Below, in pieces: positions 32,400-42,078 of a stretch of DNA of 61,285 bases (its first letter is position 1; each line of letters opens with the position of its first letter). The position numbers and the translations under genes are program-made. The stretch is from Clostridium sp. CAG:465 (GTDB lineage Bacteria; Bacillota; Clostridia; TANB77; CAG-465): assembly GCA_000433755.1 (NCBI GenBank), contig FR891269.1, forward strand, positions 1 to 61,285, given 5' to 3'. Below the pieces are notes generated by a model. The model was given only the letters and a program-made list of their open reading frames with translations, was not told the origin of the DNA and ran no database searches.

Positions 32400-34220
32400 T
32401 TATTGATTAAAAACAGCTTCAAATTCTTCTGCACTAATCTTTTCTTTTTCAATTAAAATCTCAGCGACTTTATGAAGTTTATCAATATTTTCTTTTAATA
32501 ATTTTTCAGCATATTTATATCCACCGTTTATAATATTTCCAACTTCTTCATCAATTTGAGCAGCAACTTTTTCACTATAATTTCTACCATTATTTCTTTC
32601 CATTCCAAGAAATACTTCTTCTTGTGTCTCACCAAATGTAATAGGTCCAAGTTTATCTGACATTCCATATTTAGTCACCATATCTCTTGCAATTTTACTT
32701 GCTCTTTCAATATCATTTGAAGCCCCTGTACTTATATCATTTAACACAAGCTTTTCAGCAACTCTTCCACCAAGTAATGATACAATATTTTCTTTCATTT
32801 CTGTCATAGACATGAAACTTTTATCTTCATTTGGTTTATACATTGTATAACCACCTGCCATACCTCTTGGTATAATTGAAATTTGATGTACTGTATCATG
32901 ATTTGGTAAAAATCTTGATACAACAGCATGACCTGCCTCATGGTATGCAGTAAGTCTTTTTTCTTTATCACTTATTATTTTACTCTTCTTTTCTGGCCCC
33001 ATCATAACTTTAACCATTGCTTCTTCAACGTCTTCCATTTCAACAATTTTTTTATTTTTACGTGTTGCAAGAATTGTTGCCTCATTTATCATATTTTCTA
33101 AATCTGCACCAGAAAATCCTGCTGTGTTTTTAGCAATAACTTTAAAATCTATATCAGAGGCAAATGGCTTTTTCTTTGCATGTAACTCAAGTATTTTTTC
33201 CCTTGCACCTATATCAGGTGAACCAACCACTATTTGTCTGTCAAATCTACCAGGTCTAAGTAAAGCTGGATCTAATATATCAACTCTATTTGTAGCAGCC
33301 ATAACAATAACACTCTGTCTATCTTCAAATCCGTCCATCTCAACTAGTAGTTGATTTAGTGTTTGCTCTCTTTCATCGTGGCCCCCACCGACGCCAGCTC
33401 CTCTATGTCTACCAACGGCATCTAATTCGTCAATAAATACAATACATGGAGCATGTGCTTTAGCTTCTGCAAAAAGATCTCTTACCCTTGATGCACCAAC
33501 ACCAACAAACATTTCAACAAAATCAGATCCACTTATAGAGAAAAACGGAACGTTTGCTTCTCCAGCAACTGCTTTTGCAAGTAATGTTTTACCTGTTCCT
33601 GGATGACCAACAAGTAACATACCTCTTGGAATTCTAGCTCCCATATCATGATATTTCTTTGGATTCTTTAAAAATTCAGTTACCTCTTGTAATTCTTCTT
33701 TTTCCTCATCTAAACCAGCTACATCTGCAAAAGTTACTTTTTTCTTAGAATTTTTATCAATCATTCTAGCTCTATTCTTTCCAAAACTCATAGCTTTGCT
33801 ATTGCTATCAGTTGTACGTCTTAACATGAAAATAAAGATAAATAAAGTACCTAATAAAAGTAATATGTTAGGAATCATAGGCCCTACAACTTCCCAAAAT
33901 GATGGTTCAAGAACTACTAATTCAAATTTTCCTTCATTTAATTTTTCACCTACGTCTTCCATAAAAGTAGTTGTAGAAGGTATATTCACAACCCTAACTG
34001 AGTTTTCCTCATTTTTAAGTTTAACGTTTGCAGTTAGCCTATCATTTGTTATTTCAACTTTTTCTACAGAGTCTTCGTTTATTTTTTGCATAAACTCACT
34101 ATATGACATCTCTTTAGTTACATTAGTATTAAGCATTGAAATCATAAATATAGTAACACCAATTAGTAATACGTATGTAAGTAATGTTCCAAGCATTCCA
34201 TTTTTCTTTTTTTTATCCAT
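32400..34220 (-). CDS. ftsH: ATP-dependent zinc metalloprotease FtsH
   Basis: 606 residues from ATG 34220 after GGGAG; the frame extends to 34241 without a better start. Two membrane helices (about 9-28 and 102-124) flank an extracytoplasmic domain. The AAA+ module has Walker A VGHPGTGKT near 202, Walker B CIVFIDELDAVGR and the SRH region TNRVDILDPALLRPGRFDR. The zinc site HEAGH is near 426. FtsH degrades misfolded membrane and regulatory proteins and is needed for sporulation in Bacillus. tilS ends just upstream; the hpt gene often between them is absent. Confidence 0.97.
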   Translation of the reverse strand: MDKKKKNGMLGTLLTYVLLIGVTIFMISMLNTNVTKEMSYSEFMQKINEDSVEKVEITNDRLTANVKLKNEENSVRVVNIPSTTTFMEDVGEKLNEGKFELVVLEPSFWEVVGPMIPNILLLLGTLFIFIFMLRRTTDSNSKAMSFGKNRARMIDKNSKKKVTFADVAGLDEEKEELQEVTEFLKNPKKYHDMGARIPRGMLLVGHPGTGKTLLAKAVAGEANVPFFSISGSDFVEMFVGVGASRVRDLFAEAKAHAPCIVFIDELDAVGRHRGAGVGGGHDEREQTLNQLLVEMDGFEDRQSVIVMAATNRVDILDPALLRPGRFDRQIVVGSPDIGAREKILELHAKKKPFASDIDFKVIAKNTAGFSGADLENMINEATILATRKNKKIVEMEDVEEAMVKVMMGPEKKSKIISDKEKRLTAYHEAGHAVVSRFLPNHDTVHQISIIPRGMAGGYTMYKPNEDKSFMSMTEMKENIVSLLGGRVAEKLVLNDISTGASNDIERASKIARDMVTKYGMSDKLGPITFGETQEEVFLGMERNNGRNYSEKVAAQIDEEVGNIINGGYKYAEKLLKENIDKLHKVAEILIEKEKISAEEFEAVFNQ

Positions 34221-34237
34221 TTTTTCTCCCTTCAAAA

Positions 34238-35266
34238 TCAATATATAATAACTATATCTTTTTGCTTAATCTCAATTGTAAATTTATTTCCTATTATATA
34301 TTTTTTACCTTTTATATTGCTTTTTAAAAGTTTATATATATCATTTACATGTACATTACTTATTTCATTTAAATTTCCAAGTTTTTTATTTATTATTTGT
34401 CTTATACACCTAAGTGATATTGCTTTATGAGAATTTAAAATAACTCTTGAATTAAATGTTATTTTTTCTTTTTCATTTTTTATTATACATTCATCTAATA
34501 TATTATTTGTATATTCTTCTAAAAAATTCTCTTCATTTGTTAAAACTTCACTCATCCTTATAATATTATTTGAAAAGTTACTGTTATATTCCTTTTCAAG
34601 TAAAGGTATAAGAATATTACGTATTTTATTTCTAAGATAAATATTTTCGTTATTTGTATAATCAAAACACGGATTTAAGTTTTGGAATATATTATACTCT
34701 AAAATATATTTTTTTTCAATAGTAAGCAACGGCCTAATTATTTCATTACTTAAAAAATCCATTCCTGTAAGACCCTTTAATGCACATCCACGTATTAAAT
34801 TTAAAAGTACAGTTTCAACATTATCATTTAAATTATGTGCAACTGCAATTTTAGTAGCATTAGTTTTATTTTTTACATCATTAAAGAACTTATATCTTAT
34901 TTCTCTTCCACAAGCCTCCACAGATATTTTTCTTTCCTTAGAAATTGCTTCAACATTTTCCTTTAAATAAAAAAATGGAATATTTAATTTTTCACATACA
35001 TTTTCTACATAAATCTTTTCATTTTCTGATTCAGGTCTTATGGAATGATTTACATGTGCAACAACAAGCTCATAATTTATATTATACTTTTTTTTAAATA
35101 AAGATTTCAAATCATTAAGAACTGTAAGTAAGCACATCGAATCTGGTCCACCAGAAACTGCAACAACGATTTTATCATTATTTTTAATAAGATTATTTTG
35201 AATAATATTATTAGAAACTTCCTTTTGAATTTTTTTACAAATATCTAATCTTTCATCTTTTATCAT
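34238..35266 (-). CDS. tilS: tRNA(Ile)-lysidine synthetase
   Basis: 342 residues. The N-type PP-loop motif VVAVSGGPDSMCLLTVL (about 32-48) binds ATP. AHNLNDNVETVLLNLIRG, GMDFLSNEIIRPLL and RNKIRNILIPLLEKEYN are standard for TilS. The enzyme modifies C34 of the AUA-reading tRNA-Ile to lysidine and is essential. It is shorter than Bacillus TilS (about 470), with a reduced C-terminal domain, as in many clostridia. Its start overlaps the dnaB stop by 4 bp, and it ends 17 bp before ftsH. Confidence 0.95.
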   Translation of the reverse strand: MIKDERLDICKKIQKEVSNNIIQNNLIKNNDKIVVAVSGGPDSMCLLTVLNDLKSLFKKKYNINYELVVAHVNHSIRPESENEKIYVENVCEKLNIPFFYLKENVEAISKERKISVEACGREIRYKFFNDVKNKTNATKIAVAHNLNDNVETVLLNLIRGCALKGLTGMDFLSNEIIRPLLTIEKKYILEYNIFQNLNPCFDYTNNENIYLRNKIRNILIPLLEKEYNSNFSNNIIRMSEVLTNEENFLEEYTNNILDECIIKNEKEKITFNSRVILNSHKAISLRCIRQIINKKLGNLNEISNVHVNDIYKLLKSNIKGKKYIIGNKFTIEIKQKDIVIIY

Positions 35267-36606
35267 TCTTCTGGTCCCCTATATAAATTTGCAAACTTTG
35301 TATACTGACCAAGCCATGCAAGTTCTACAGTACCTGTAGAACCACTTCTATTTTTTGCAATAATTACTTCTGCAACATTTTTCTTATCAGTATCTGCGTT
35401 ATAATAATCCTCTCTATGTAAAAACATAACTATATCTGCATCCTGCTCTATTGCTCCAGATTCACGAAGATCACTTAGCATCGGTCTATGATCTGTTCTA
35501 GATTCTGTAGCACGACTAAGCTGTGAAAGTGCAATTACAGGTACTGAGAGTTCCTTTGCAAGTATCTTTAAAGATCTACTAATTTCTGATATTTCTTGTT
35601 GTCTAGATGAACTTTTATTTTTAGATTCCATAAGCTGTAAATAATCTATTATAACAAGTCCTATGTTCTTTTCAAGTTTAGCTTTTCTACACTTTGCACG
35701 AAGTTCAGCCGAACTTAAACCTGGTGTATCATCAATATATAAAGGCATTTCTGAAAGTTTTCCACTTGCTTCACCTAATTTTAACCATTCGTCGCTATTA
35801 AGATCAGCATTTTTTACTTTCATACTGTCAACTTCGCTTTCACTACACAAAATTCTGTTTACCATTTGTTCTTTTGACATTTCAAGACTAAATACCATTG
35901 TAGGAACTTTAAGATGCAAAGCAACAAAAGTAGCAATGTTTAAAACAAATGCTGACTTTCCCATTGCAGGACGTGCTGCGACTATTAATAGATCTGATTT
36001 ATTAAGTCCTGAAATTTTTGCATCCAAATCAACAAATCCAGTTTCTAAACCTGATATTTTATTTTTATTTTGAAACATCTCTTCAATTTGATCAAATGTC
36101 GTTACAAGTATTTCTTTTATGCTTGAATATCCTTTAGAGTTTCTACCTTGCATTATATCGAAAATATCTTTTTCAGCTTTTTCAACCAAAGCATCAACTT
36201 CTTCAGTTTGAGCATATCCCAACTGTAATATATTATTTGCTGCTTTTATAAGTTTACGAGAGATAGATTTTTCCTCAACAATTTTAACATAGCTTTCAAT
36301 ATTTGAAGTTGTTGGTACATTATCAATAAGAGTTGCAATATATTCAGTTCCTCCAACCTTTTCAATTGTTCCTCTTAAAGTTAATTGATCTTTTAAAGTT
36401 ATCATATCTATATGCTTACCAAGGGAATATAATTCAAACATAGCTGCATATATTTCTTTGTTATCTTCCCTATAAAAATCATCAGCTTTCAAAAGTTCAA
36501 CTGCAGAAATAACAGCATCTTTATCAACAAGCATAGAGCCAAGTACAGCTTGTTCTGCTATTATATCATTAGGTTGAACTCTATTTACTCCAATTTCATT
36601 TTCCAT
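35263..36606 (-). CDS. dnaB: Replicative DNA helicase DnaB
   Basis: 447 residues. The N-terminal domain begins RVQPNDIIAEQAVLGSML. The RecA-like domain has Walker A AARPAMGKSAF near 211, VIIDYLQLM, SRSLKILAKELSVPVIALSQ and DLRESGAIEQDADIVMFLHR. It unwinds DNA ahead of the replisome as a hexamer; in Bacillus the gene is named dnaC. No intein interrupts it. It sits 8 bp downstream of rplI, the widespread rplI-dnaB pair. Confidence 0.97.
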   Translation of the reverse strand: MENEIGVNRVQPNDIIAEQAVLGSMLVDKDAVISAVELLKADDFYREDNKEIYAAMFELYSLGKHIDMITLKDQLTLRGTIEKVGGTEYIATLIDNVPTTSNIESYVKIVEEKSISRKLIKAANNILQLGYAQTEEVDALVEKAEKDIFDIMQGRNSKGYSSIKEILVTTFDQIEEMFQNKNKISGLETGFVDLDAKISGLNKSDLLIVAARPAMGKSAFVLNIATFVALHLKVPTMVFSLEMSKEQMVNRILCSESEVDSMKVKNADLNSDEWLKLGEASGKLSEMPLYIDDTPGLSSAELRAKCRKAKLEKNIGLVIIDYLQLMESKNKSSSRQQEISEISRSLKILAKELSVPVIALSQLSRATESRTDHRPMLSDLRESGAIEQDADIVMFLHREDYYNADTDKKNVAEVIIAKNRSGSTGTVELAWLGQYTKFANLYRGPEE

Positions 36607-36614
36607 TTAAACAC

Positions 36615-37061
36615 CTACAATCCTACAACTGATATTTTTACCTTAGCAATAATTCCTTCATATAGTTTTACACTAGCTGTATATGAACCTAATTCCTTTA
36701 TTGGAATATCAATAGATACCTTCTTTTTATCGATTTTTACATTATAAACTTTATCTATTTCTTCAGCAATATCTTTTTCAGTTACACTTCCAAATAATTT
36801 TCCATTATTACCTATTTTATGTTTAAACTTAATATATCCCTTTTCTAACTTTTCTTTTAATTTATTTGCCTGTTCAATTTCCTTTTCTTTTCTAAAACTT
36901 GCAGCATCATTTTTGGTTTTTGCCTCATTTATAGATTTATTATCTGCTATATTTGCAAGTTTCCTTGGAAGTAAATAATTTCTAGCATACCCTTCACTTA
37001 CATCGACAATTTGAAGTTTTTTTCCAATACCTTTTACATCTTTATTTAAAACAACTTTCAC
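36615..37061 (-). CDS. rplI: 50S ribosomal protein L9
   Basis: 148 residues. The N-terminal domain is MKVVLNKDVKGIGKKLQIVD with YARNYLLPRKLA. A central helix of charged residues (about 45-75) and a C-terminal domain with FGSVTEKDIAEEID follow, a complete bL9. It binds 23S rRNA near the L1 stalk. It lies between gdpP (34 bp) and dnaB (8 bp) in the usual Firmicutes order gdpP-rplI-dnaB. Confidence 0.97.
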   Translation of the reverse strand: MKVVLNKDVKGIGKKLQIVDVSEGYARNYLLPRKLANIADNKSINEAKTKNDAASFRKEKEIEQANKLKEKLEKGYIKFKHKIGNNGKLFGSVTEKDIAEEIDKVYNVKIDKKKVSIDIPIKELGSYTASVKLYEGIIAKVKISVVGL

Positions 37062-37095
37062 ATTATTACTTCCTTTCTTTTAAATCTGTACTATA

Positions 37096-39075
37096 TTATT
37101 CATTTCCAAAATATTCATTTATACTTTGAATTAGTTTTTCTTTTGCTTCATCAATTGTTATTCCTGCAAGTTGAGCACCAGCAAATGTAAGATGTCCACC
37201 GCCGCCAACTTTTTCTAAAATAGCTTGTACGTTTATATCCCCCATTGATCTACCTGAAATCATAACAACATCTTCAACTTTACACAATACAAAAGATGCT
37301 AATATTCCTGTTATATTTAATAATTCATCTGCTGCCTGAGCTGCTATTACAGGCATATCATCATAATTTTCTTCTGTAGTAGAGATAGCAATTGTTCCCT
37401 TTAAAATTTCTGCTTTTTTTACAATATCTACTTTTGCAACATATGTTGCAAAATCATTTTTAAATATTTGTTTTACCTCGGTTAAATCCAGCCCATATTT
37501 TTTTAAATATGCTGCTACTTCAAAAGTTCTTACTCCAGTTTTAAAAGTAAAGTTTTTAGTATCTACTACTATTCCAGAATAAATTGCTTCTGCTTCAACA
37601 GGACTAAGTTCAATATTATCAAGATACATTAAAATTTCTGTTACAAGTTCAGATGATGATGATGCATAAATTTCATGATATGTAAGAAGAGCATCATCAA
37701 TAAATTCAGGACCTCTTCTATGATGGTCAATTACAACTTTTTTTTCTATAGATTCTAACAAATCGGGATAAGCCAAATAAGATTTTTTATGAGTATCTAC
37801 AATTACAAGTAAAGAGCTTGCATAATCATTCTTTTTAATATCATCTTTAGTTACAAATGCATTTTTATATGAATCTAATTCTTTTAGTTTATTTACAACT
37901 AATTTAGTACTACTACTAAATTTTGTATCTGTTACAATATATGCTTCTTTATTTAAAGATCTTGCTATTTTATATACACCTACTGATGCACCTATACAGT
38001 CTATATCAGTATTTTTATGACCCATTATATATACTTTATCACATTTTAGCATTAATTCTTTTAAGGCTTGGGCTATAGTTCTTGCTCTAACCCTACTTGT
38101 TTTTTCAAGGCCCAAATTTGATCCGCCATAAAAATCAAACTTTTTATCTTTTTTTATAACTACTTGATCTCCACCTCTACCAAGTGCGATATCAAGAGCT
38201 GATGAACTTGCCATATACCTTTCATTCAAAGTATTTTCAGAATATGACATTCCAATTGAAATTGTAATTGGAAGTTTCGTTTTATCAGTTATATTTTTTA
38301 CTCTTTCTAATATTTCAAAAGTATTTTTTTCCATTTGTTCTACATATTGCTTTTCAATAAATAGTACATATTTATCTTTATCTAATTTATTTAAAATACC
38401 ATTATTTTCAACGACCCATGTTCTAATTTCTTTTTCTATCATTGATGAAATTTCGGCTCTATTTACACTATCAAGTCCTTGCAAAGTTTCTTCATAATTA
38501 TCTATAAATAAAATACCAACAACGGCCCTTGTATCTTCTAAACTTTGTCTAAGTTCACTTTCTACTGTTCTATTAATAAAAGATAAAAGAGTAACCTTAT
38601 TTTCTTTTATTAAAATGTTATTTCCTATAACATCATAAACACTTCCATTACCAATATCCACAGATAATAGTCCATTACCCTGATTTTGATTTATTTGCCT
38701 ATCGATTTGTAATGCACTATCATGTATTACTTCTAAAGGAATAATATGCTTTGCTATGTTATTTTGCCATATAATTTTATTATGATCACCAATTATAATC
38801 ATTGGAATATCTATTACATTAAGTGAGTTTTTTAGGACACTATCAAATCCATTTGCAAGTTCATTAATTCTATAATTTCTATTCTTAATTTCCTTTATAC
38901 ACAAATATATAATGAATGTTGAAATTAAAAGAATTAATATCATATCAAAATATAATGTGCTAGGTTTTACAACACAAAGGATTAATAGTGCAATTATCAC
39001 AATGATTAAATACACTATTTTTACACAAAATATACTAAAATCTAAAAATTTGTATTTTGATTTTTTTTCAAACAT
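37096..39075 (-). CDS. gdpP: Cyclic-di-AMP phosphodiesterase GdpP
   Basis: 659 residues with the full GdpP/YybT plan: two membrane helices (about 12-35 and 39-60), a PAS-like domain, a degenerate GGDEF domain (about 170-310; IALGRGGDQVVIKKD at its end) and a DHH/DHHA1 phosphodiesterase. The last has GHKNTDIDCIGASVG near 350, VVIDHHRRGPEF near 449 and GGGGHLTFAGAQ near 630. It hydrolyses c-di-AMP, which controls potassium and osmolyte balance and cell-wall homeostasis. It is the first gene of the group running to ftsH, with a clear promoter at 39108-39136. Confidence 0.96.
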   Translation of the reverse strand: MFEKKSKYKFLDFSIFCVKIVYLIIVIIALLILCVVKPSTLYFDMILILLISTFIIYLCIKEIKNRNYRINELANGFDSVLKNSLNVIDIPMIIIGDHNKIIWQNNIAKHIIPLEVIHDSALQIDRQINQNQGNGLLSVDIGNGSVYDVIGNNILIKENKVTLLSFINRTVESELRQSLEDTRAVVGILFIDNYEETLQGLDSVNRAEISSMIEKEIRTWVVENNGILNKLDKDKYVLFIEKQYVEQMEKNTFEILERVKNITDKTKLPITISIGMSYSENTLNERYMASSSALDIALGRGGDQVVIKKDKKFDFYGGSNLGLEKTSRVRARTIAQALKELMLKCDKVYIMGHKNTDIDCIGASVGVYKIARSLNKEAYIVTDTKFSSSTKLVVNKLKELDSYKNAFVTKDDIKKNDYASSLLVIVDTHKKSYLAYPDLLESIEKKVVIDHHRRGPEFIDDALLTYHEIYASSSSELVTEILMYLDNIELSPVEAEAIYSGIVVDTKNFTFKTGVRTFEVAAYLKKYGLDLTEVKQIFKNDFATYVAKVDIVKKAEILKGTIAISTTEENYDDMPVIAAQAADELLNITGILASFVLCKVEDVVMISGRSMGDINVQAILEKVGGGGHLTFAGAQLAGITIDEAKEKLIQSINEYFGNE

Positions 39076-39107
39076 AAACGCTCCTTAAAACAATTTCATA
39101 CTATTAT

Positions 39108-39136
39108 ATTGTACTATTTTTTAGCTAAAAAGTCAA
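39108..39136 (-). promoter_or_regulatory. Sigma-A promoter of gdpP
   Basis: TTGACT (39131-39136), a 17-bp spacer and TACAAT (39108-39113), 33 bp upstream of the gdpP start. Confidence 0.75.
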
Positions 39137-39160
39137 GAAATAACGCTTTTTTAAGAATGC

Positions 39161-39206
39161 AAAAAAACACTATAGAACTAGAATACATATTCTTTCTATG
39201 GTGTTT
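39161..39206 (-). terminator. Terminator of spo0A
   Basis: AAACACCATAGAA pairs with TTCTATAGTGTTT (one wobble) with a longer loop. Seven T follow on the minus strand. Confidence 0.8.
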
Positions 39207-39252
39207 AATTGAAAATTATATATTTTAACAAAAAAACATTAAATAACAAAAC

Positions 39253-40065
39253 TTAAATTTTTATTGCTGATTTATCCTCCATGCATAATTTATCTGCAAT
39301 CATTGCTATAAACTCAGAATTAGTTGGTTTACCCTTATTTGAATTTACAGTATATCCAAATATTTTATCATGCATTTCTATCTGTCCTCTATTCCATGCG
39401 ACCTCAATAGCATGTCTGATTGCTCTTTCAACTCTTGAAGACGTTGTATTAAATTTTTTTGCTAATGTTGGATATAACGTTTTAGTTATAGAATTAATAA
39501 TATCTTGATTTTCAACTGCAAGCATTATAGCCTCTCTTATATATTGATATCCTTTTATATGTGCTGGTACTCCAACATCATGAATTATATTTGTTACTCT
39601 AACCTCTATAGGAGTGCTTGTTGAATTATTTCTATTTATTGTAGAGCTACTATAATACATTGGTGTCGATACTGAACCTACTTGTTGTTCTTCAACCAAA
39701 TCTCTTAATCTTTCAGTTAATGTAGCCATATCAAAAGGTTTAACTACATAATACGTTGCTCCCAAAGATATTGCCTTTTGCGTAACTTTCTCTTGTCCAA
39801 TTGCAGACATTACAATTGTAGTAGGTTTTTCATTAGATTCTTCTCTTACTATATCTTCTAAAACAGATAATCCATCTTTTTCTGGCATTATAACATCTAA
39901 AAGCAGAATATCTGGTTTACACGTATTAATAATATTTACTGCATTTTTTCCATCATAAGCAGATGCTACAACTTCCATATCTGTTTGTGAGTTTATAAAC
40001 ATACTTAACAATTTTACAAACTCTTTATTATCATCTACAATCATAACTTTAGTTTTACTATTCAT
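39253..40065 (-). CDS. spo0A: Stage 0 sporulation response regulator Spo0A
   Basis: 270 residues from ATG 40065, 6 bases after AGGAGG. The receiver domain has the acidic pair in VMIVDDNKEF, the phosphoacceptor Asp in ILLLDVIMPEKDG and the conserved Lys in YYVVKPFDM. A Ser/Asn-rich linker follows. The Spo0A-specific effector domain has HDVGVPAHIKGYQYIREAI, SRVERAIRHAIEVAWNRGQ and KPTNSEFIAMIADKL. Spo0A is the master switch for sporulation. Upstream are a sigma-A promoter and a perfect 0A box, suggesting autoregulation. spoIVB, the usual clostridial upstream neighbour, is absent; SASP genes lie there instead. Confidence 0.98.
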   Translation of the reverse strand: MNSKTKVMIVDDNKEFVKLLSMFINSQTDMEVVASAYDGKNAVNIINTCKPDILLLDVIMPEKDGLSVLEDIVREESNEKPTTIVMSAIGQEKVTQKAISLGATYYVVKPFDMATLTERLRDLVEEQQVGSVSTPMYYSSSTINRNNSTSTPIEVRVTNIIHDVGVPAHIKGYQYIREAIMLAVENQDIINSITKTLYPTLAKKFNTTSSRVERAIRHAIEVAWNRGQIEMHDKIFGYTVNSNKGKPTNSEFIAMIADKLCMEDKSAIKI

Positions 40066-40103
40066 CAAAATCCTCCTAACGTTTAACTAATAGTGCAAAA
40101 CCA

Positions 40104-40132
40104 ATTATATATAATTTTTCCCAAAAAATCAA
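40104..40132 (-). promoter_or_regulatory. Sigma-A-type promoter of spo0A
   Basis: TTGATT (40127-40132), a 17-bp spacer and TATAAT (40104-40109), about 40 bp upstream of the gene. Confidence 0.7.
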
Positions 40133-40162
40133 GGATTTTTGGCGGTTTTTACCATCGACTTT

Positions 40163-40169
40163 TGTCGAA
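40163..40169 (-). promoter_or_regulatory. Spo0A box upstream of spo0A
   Basis: A perfect TGTCGAA core (TTCGACA on the spo0A strand) lies 30 bp upstream of the -35 element. A second half-match (ATCGAC) next to it makes a small dyad. Confidence 0.65.
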
Positions 40170-40312
40170 ACAAATACATATATATAATTTTTTATTTATT
40201 TTTTTATTTTCATAAATTTTCCAGTATTTTTTTAAATAAAAATCACAAATTAATAACAGTAAAACATCTTTTTATCGAATATTGTTTTACTAACAAATTG
40301 GAGGTGAATTAA

Positions 40313-40510
40313 ATGGCAAAATCTAAAAGTAACCCACAAGCTAGAGCTGCTTTAGATAAATTTAAATATGAAGTAGCAAACGAAATAGGTGTAAACCTAA
40401 AGCAAGGATACAATGGTGACTTAACTTCTAAACAAGCTGGTTCTGTTGGTGGTGAAATGGTTAAAAAATTAGTAGCTAAAGCTGCTAATGATATGCAACA
40501 AGGTCAATAA
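40313..40510 (+). CDS. Alpha/beta-type small acid-soluble spore protein
   Basis: 65 residues. ALDKFKYEVANEIGVNLKQG and GYNGDLTSKQAGSVGGEMVK carry the germination-protease site (YEVANEIGV) and the DNA-binding GGxMVKKLV signature of alpha/beta SASPs. These coat spore DNA and protect it from UV and heat. GGAGGTG precedes the ATG. It is the first of two tandem SASP genes, each with its own terminator, so they are separately transcribed (normally by sigma-G). No convincing sigma-G promoter could be picked by eye. Confidence 0.96.
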   Translation: MAKSKSNPQARAALDKFKYEVANEIGVNLKQGYNGDLTSKQAGSVGGEMVKKLVAKAANDMQQGQ

Positions 40511-40528
40511 TTAATAATATAACATGCT

Positions 40529-40562
40529 AAAAAGCAGGAATATATCACTTTCCTGCTTTTTT
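40529..40562 (+). terminator. Terminator of the first SASP gene
   Basis: AAAAAGCAGGA pairs perfectly with TCCTGCTTTTTT, ending in six T. Confidence 0.9.
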
Positions 40563-40685
40563 CATGATATTTTGTAGTTATAACGAGAAATATTATAGAA
40601 AAAATTTATATTTTTAAAAAATAATGTATAAATAAAAAAAATCAGCAAATATTAAGAATATAAAAGAAAATTGGAGGTGAATAAC

Positions 40686-40895
40686 ATGGCATACTCAAAC
40701 AGTCAAATGAGCAACAAACAAGCTAAAGCTGCTCTTAATAAATTAAAGACAGAAGTAGCAAGCGAAATAGGTGTTAACCTAAAGCAAGGATACAATGGTG
40801 ATTTAACTTCTAAACAAGCTGGGCAAATCGGTGGTGAAATGGTTAAAAAACTAGTAGCTAAAGCTGCTAACGATATGCAAAACGGAATGAACTAA
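40686..40895 (+). CDS. Alpha/beta-type small acid-soluble spore protein (second copy)
   Basis: 69 residues from ATG 40686 (MAYSNSQM), after GGAGGTG; a TTG at 40671 lies in that site. It shares almost the whole core with the first copy (SEIGVNLKQGYNGDLTSKQA, GGEMVKKLVAKAANDMQ) but differs in the first 20 residues. Tandem duplication is the simplest origin. The germination-protease site reads TEVASEIGV. The gene ends at its own hairpin (40911-40943). Confidence 0.96.
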   Translation: MAYSNSQMSNKQAKAALNKLKTEVASEIGVNLKQGYNGDLTSKQAGQIGGEMVKKLVAKAANDMQNGMN

Positions 40896-40910
40896 TTTAG
40901 TTTGTATATT

Positions 40911-40943
40911 GAAATAGGGTTAATTAAATTTAACTCTATTTTT
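40911..40943 (+). terminator. Terminator of the second SASP gene
   Basis: AATAGGGTTAA and TTAACTCTATT form an 11-bp stem with one mismatch, followed by a run of seven T. Confidence 0.75.
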
Positions 40944-41003
40944 TTATTTTTGTTGATAAACACATTTATTTAATATATAATTATATAAAGGAGTGATTAT
41001 CAT

Positions 41004-41255
41004 ATGAATAATACAAATATACCAAATGAGTATAAACCGATTTCAGCATGGGGATATTTTGGATATAATATTTTATTTTCTATCCCTATTATTGGATTTA
41101 TTTTTCTTATTGTCTTTTCATTCGATTCTTCAAATATAAATAGAAGAAACTATGCAAGATCATTTTTTATAATTTACTTACTTATCGCCATTGCCTTAGG
41201 TATATTATTTGCTTTTGCAGGAAGTATTAGCTTATTAAGTTTTATTCAAAAATAA
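41004..41255 (+). CDS. Small conserved membrane protein
   Basis: 83 residues. PISAWGYFGYNILFSIPIIG, FIFLIVFSFDSSNINRRNYA and a second hydrophobic segment (about 53-75) make a two-to-three-helix protein. The pattern 'P.S.WGYFGY..LF.IP.IGFI...VF.F...N.N..N.AR' is familiar from many clostridial genomes, often close to zinc-ribbon membrane proteins such as the one encoded next to it on the other strand. No function is established. GGAGTG precedes the start. Confidence 0.8.
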   Translation: MNNTNIPNEYKPISAWGYFGYNILFSIPIIGFIFLIVFSFDSSNINRRNYARSFFIIYLLIAIALGILFAFAGSISLLSFIQK

Positions 41256-41346
41256 CAAAATTTAACCAAATAAAAGGAATGAAATTATTATAAATTCATT
41301 CCTTTTTCTTTTTTATATCTAAAAATTATATTAAATTAGTCTAAAA

Positions 41347-42078
41347 CTAATATAAAGTAAATGTATCAGGTATTTTAAAATTATCACTATATCTATCTGG
41401 TCCTTCAATTCCAATATAATGAGTCTTCTTGTCTCCTAGTTCAAAGCACCAAGTTACCAACCATTTATTTAAACTTGTGTAATACCCATATACTTGGTAT
41501 GCTGTATATATACCAACTTTTACAGTTGCACCTGTTACTCCTACCGCTCCGTCTTGTTTCATCCTTGTGTAACAACTATCTGCATATGTTTTTGCATCTA
41601 TAGTACTTGATGGTCTTGCATACATTGATATTATCCAATTACCATCTAAAGTGTATTCTAATACAGATGGATTATCAACATCATTATATTTGTACCAATT
41701 GTCTTCAACTTTTAAATATCCAAATTCACTATTTCCTATTTTATTTAATTCTTTTGTTGTATTGTTATTTATATCAATATCTTTATTAATTTTATCATTT
41801 TTTATTTTTTTAGAAACAAACACAACACCTAAAATAATTCCAATAATAACAACAATTGCAGCCACAGATATAAATATAATTAAACCTGTTTTTGTCGCTT
41901 TATTATTACTATATTGGCTATTATTTGGATTAACATTAGAATTTTTGTTTGCACTAAATTCATTTATAGAGTTATTGTTTAATTCTTCAATATTTTCATA
42001 TTTAACAATTTTTTCTCCACAAACATTACAAAAAAGAGCATCCGGTTCAACTTGATTTCCACACTTTCCACAAAACAT
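41347..42078 (-). CDS. Zinc-ribbon membrane protein
   Basis: 243 residues. A zinc ribbon MFCGKCGNQVEPDALFCNVC has Cys at 3, 6, 17 and 20. After an Asn-rich linker, one membrane helix follows (TGLIIFISVAAIVVIIGIIL, about 66-86). The C-terminal extracytoplasmic domain of about 140 residues has NSEFGYLKVEDNWYKYNDVD and CYTRMKQDGAVGVTGATVKV. The zinc-ribbon/helix/outside-domain plan is common in clostridia; the outer domain resembles generic lipoprotein-like folds without assigned function. It is monocistronic. Confidence 0.8.
   Translation of the reverse strand: MFCGKCGNQVEPDALFCNVCGEKIVKYENIEELNNNSINEFSANKNSNVNPNNSQYSNNKATKTGLIIFISVAAIVVIIGIILGVVFVSKKIKNDKINKDIDINNNTTKELNKIGNSEFGYLKVEDNWYKYNDVDNPSVLEYTLDGNWIISMYARPSSTIDAKTYADSCYTRMKQDGAVGVTGATVKVGIYTAYQVYGYYTSLNKWLVTWCFELGDKKTHYIGIEGPDRYSDNFKIPDTFTLY

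Noticed and set aside
35663..36073. Intein or insertion in dnaB
   Set aside because: The DnaB Walker A region and the following motifs run without interruption and the total length is normal.
40200..40312. Sigma-G promoters in front of the two SASP genes
   Set aside because: Expected from biology, but no -35/-10 pair matched well enough by eye to report a position.
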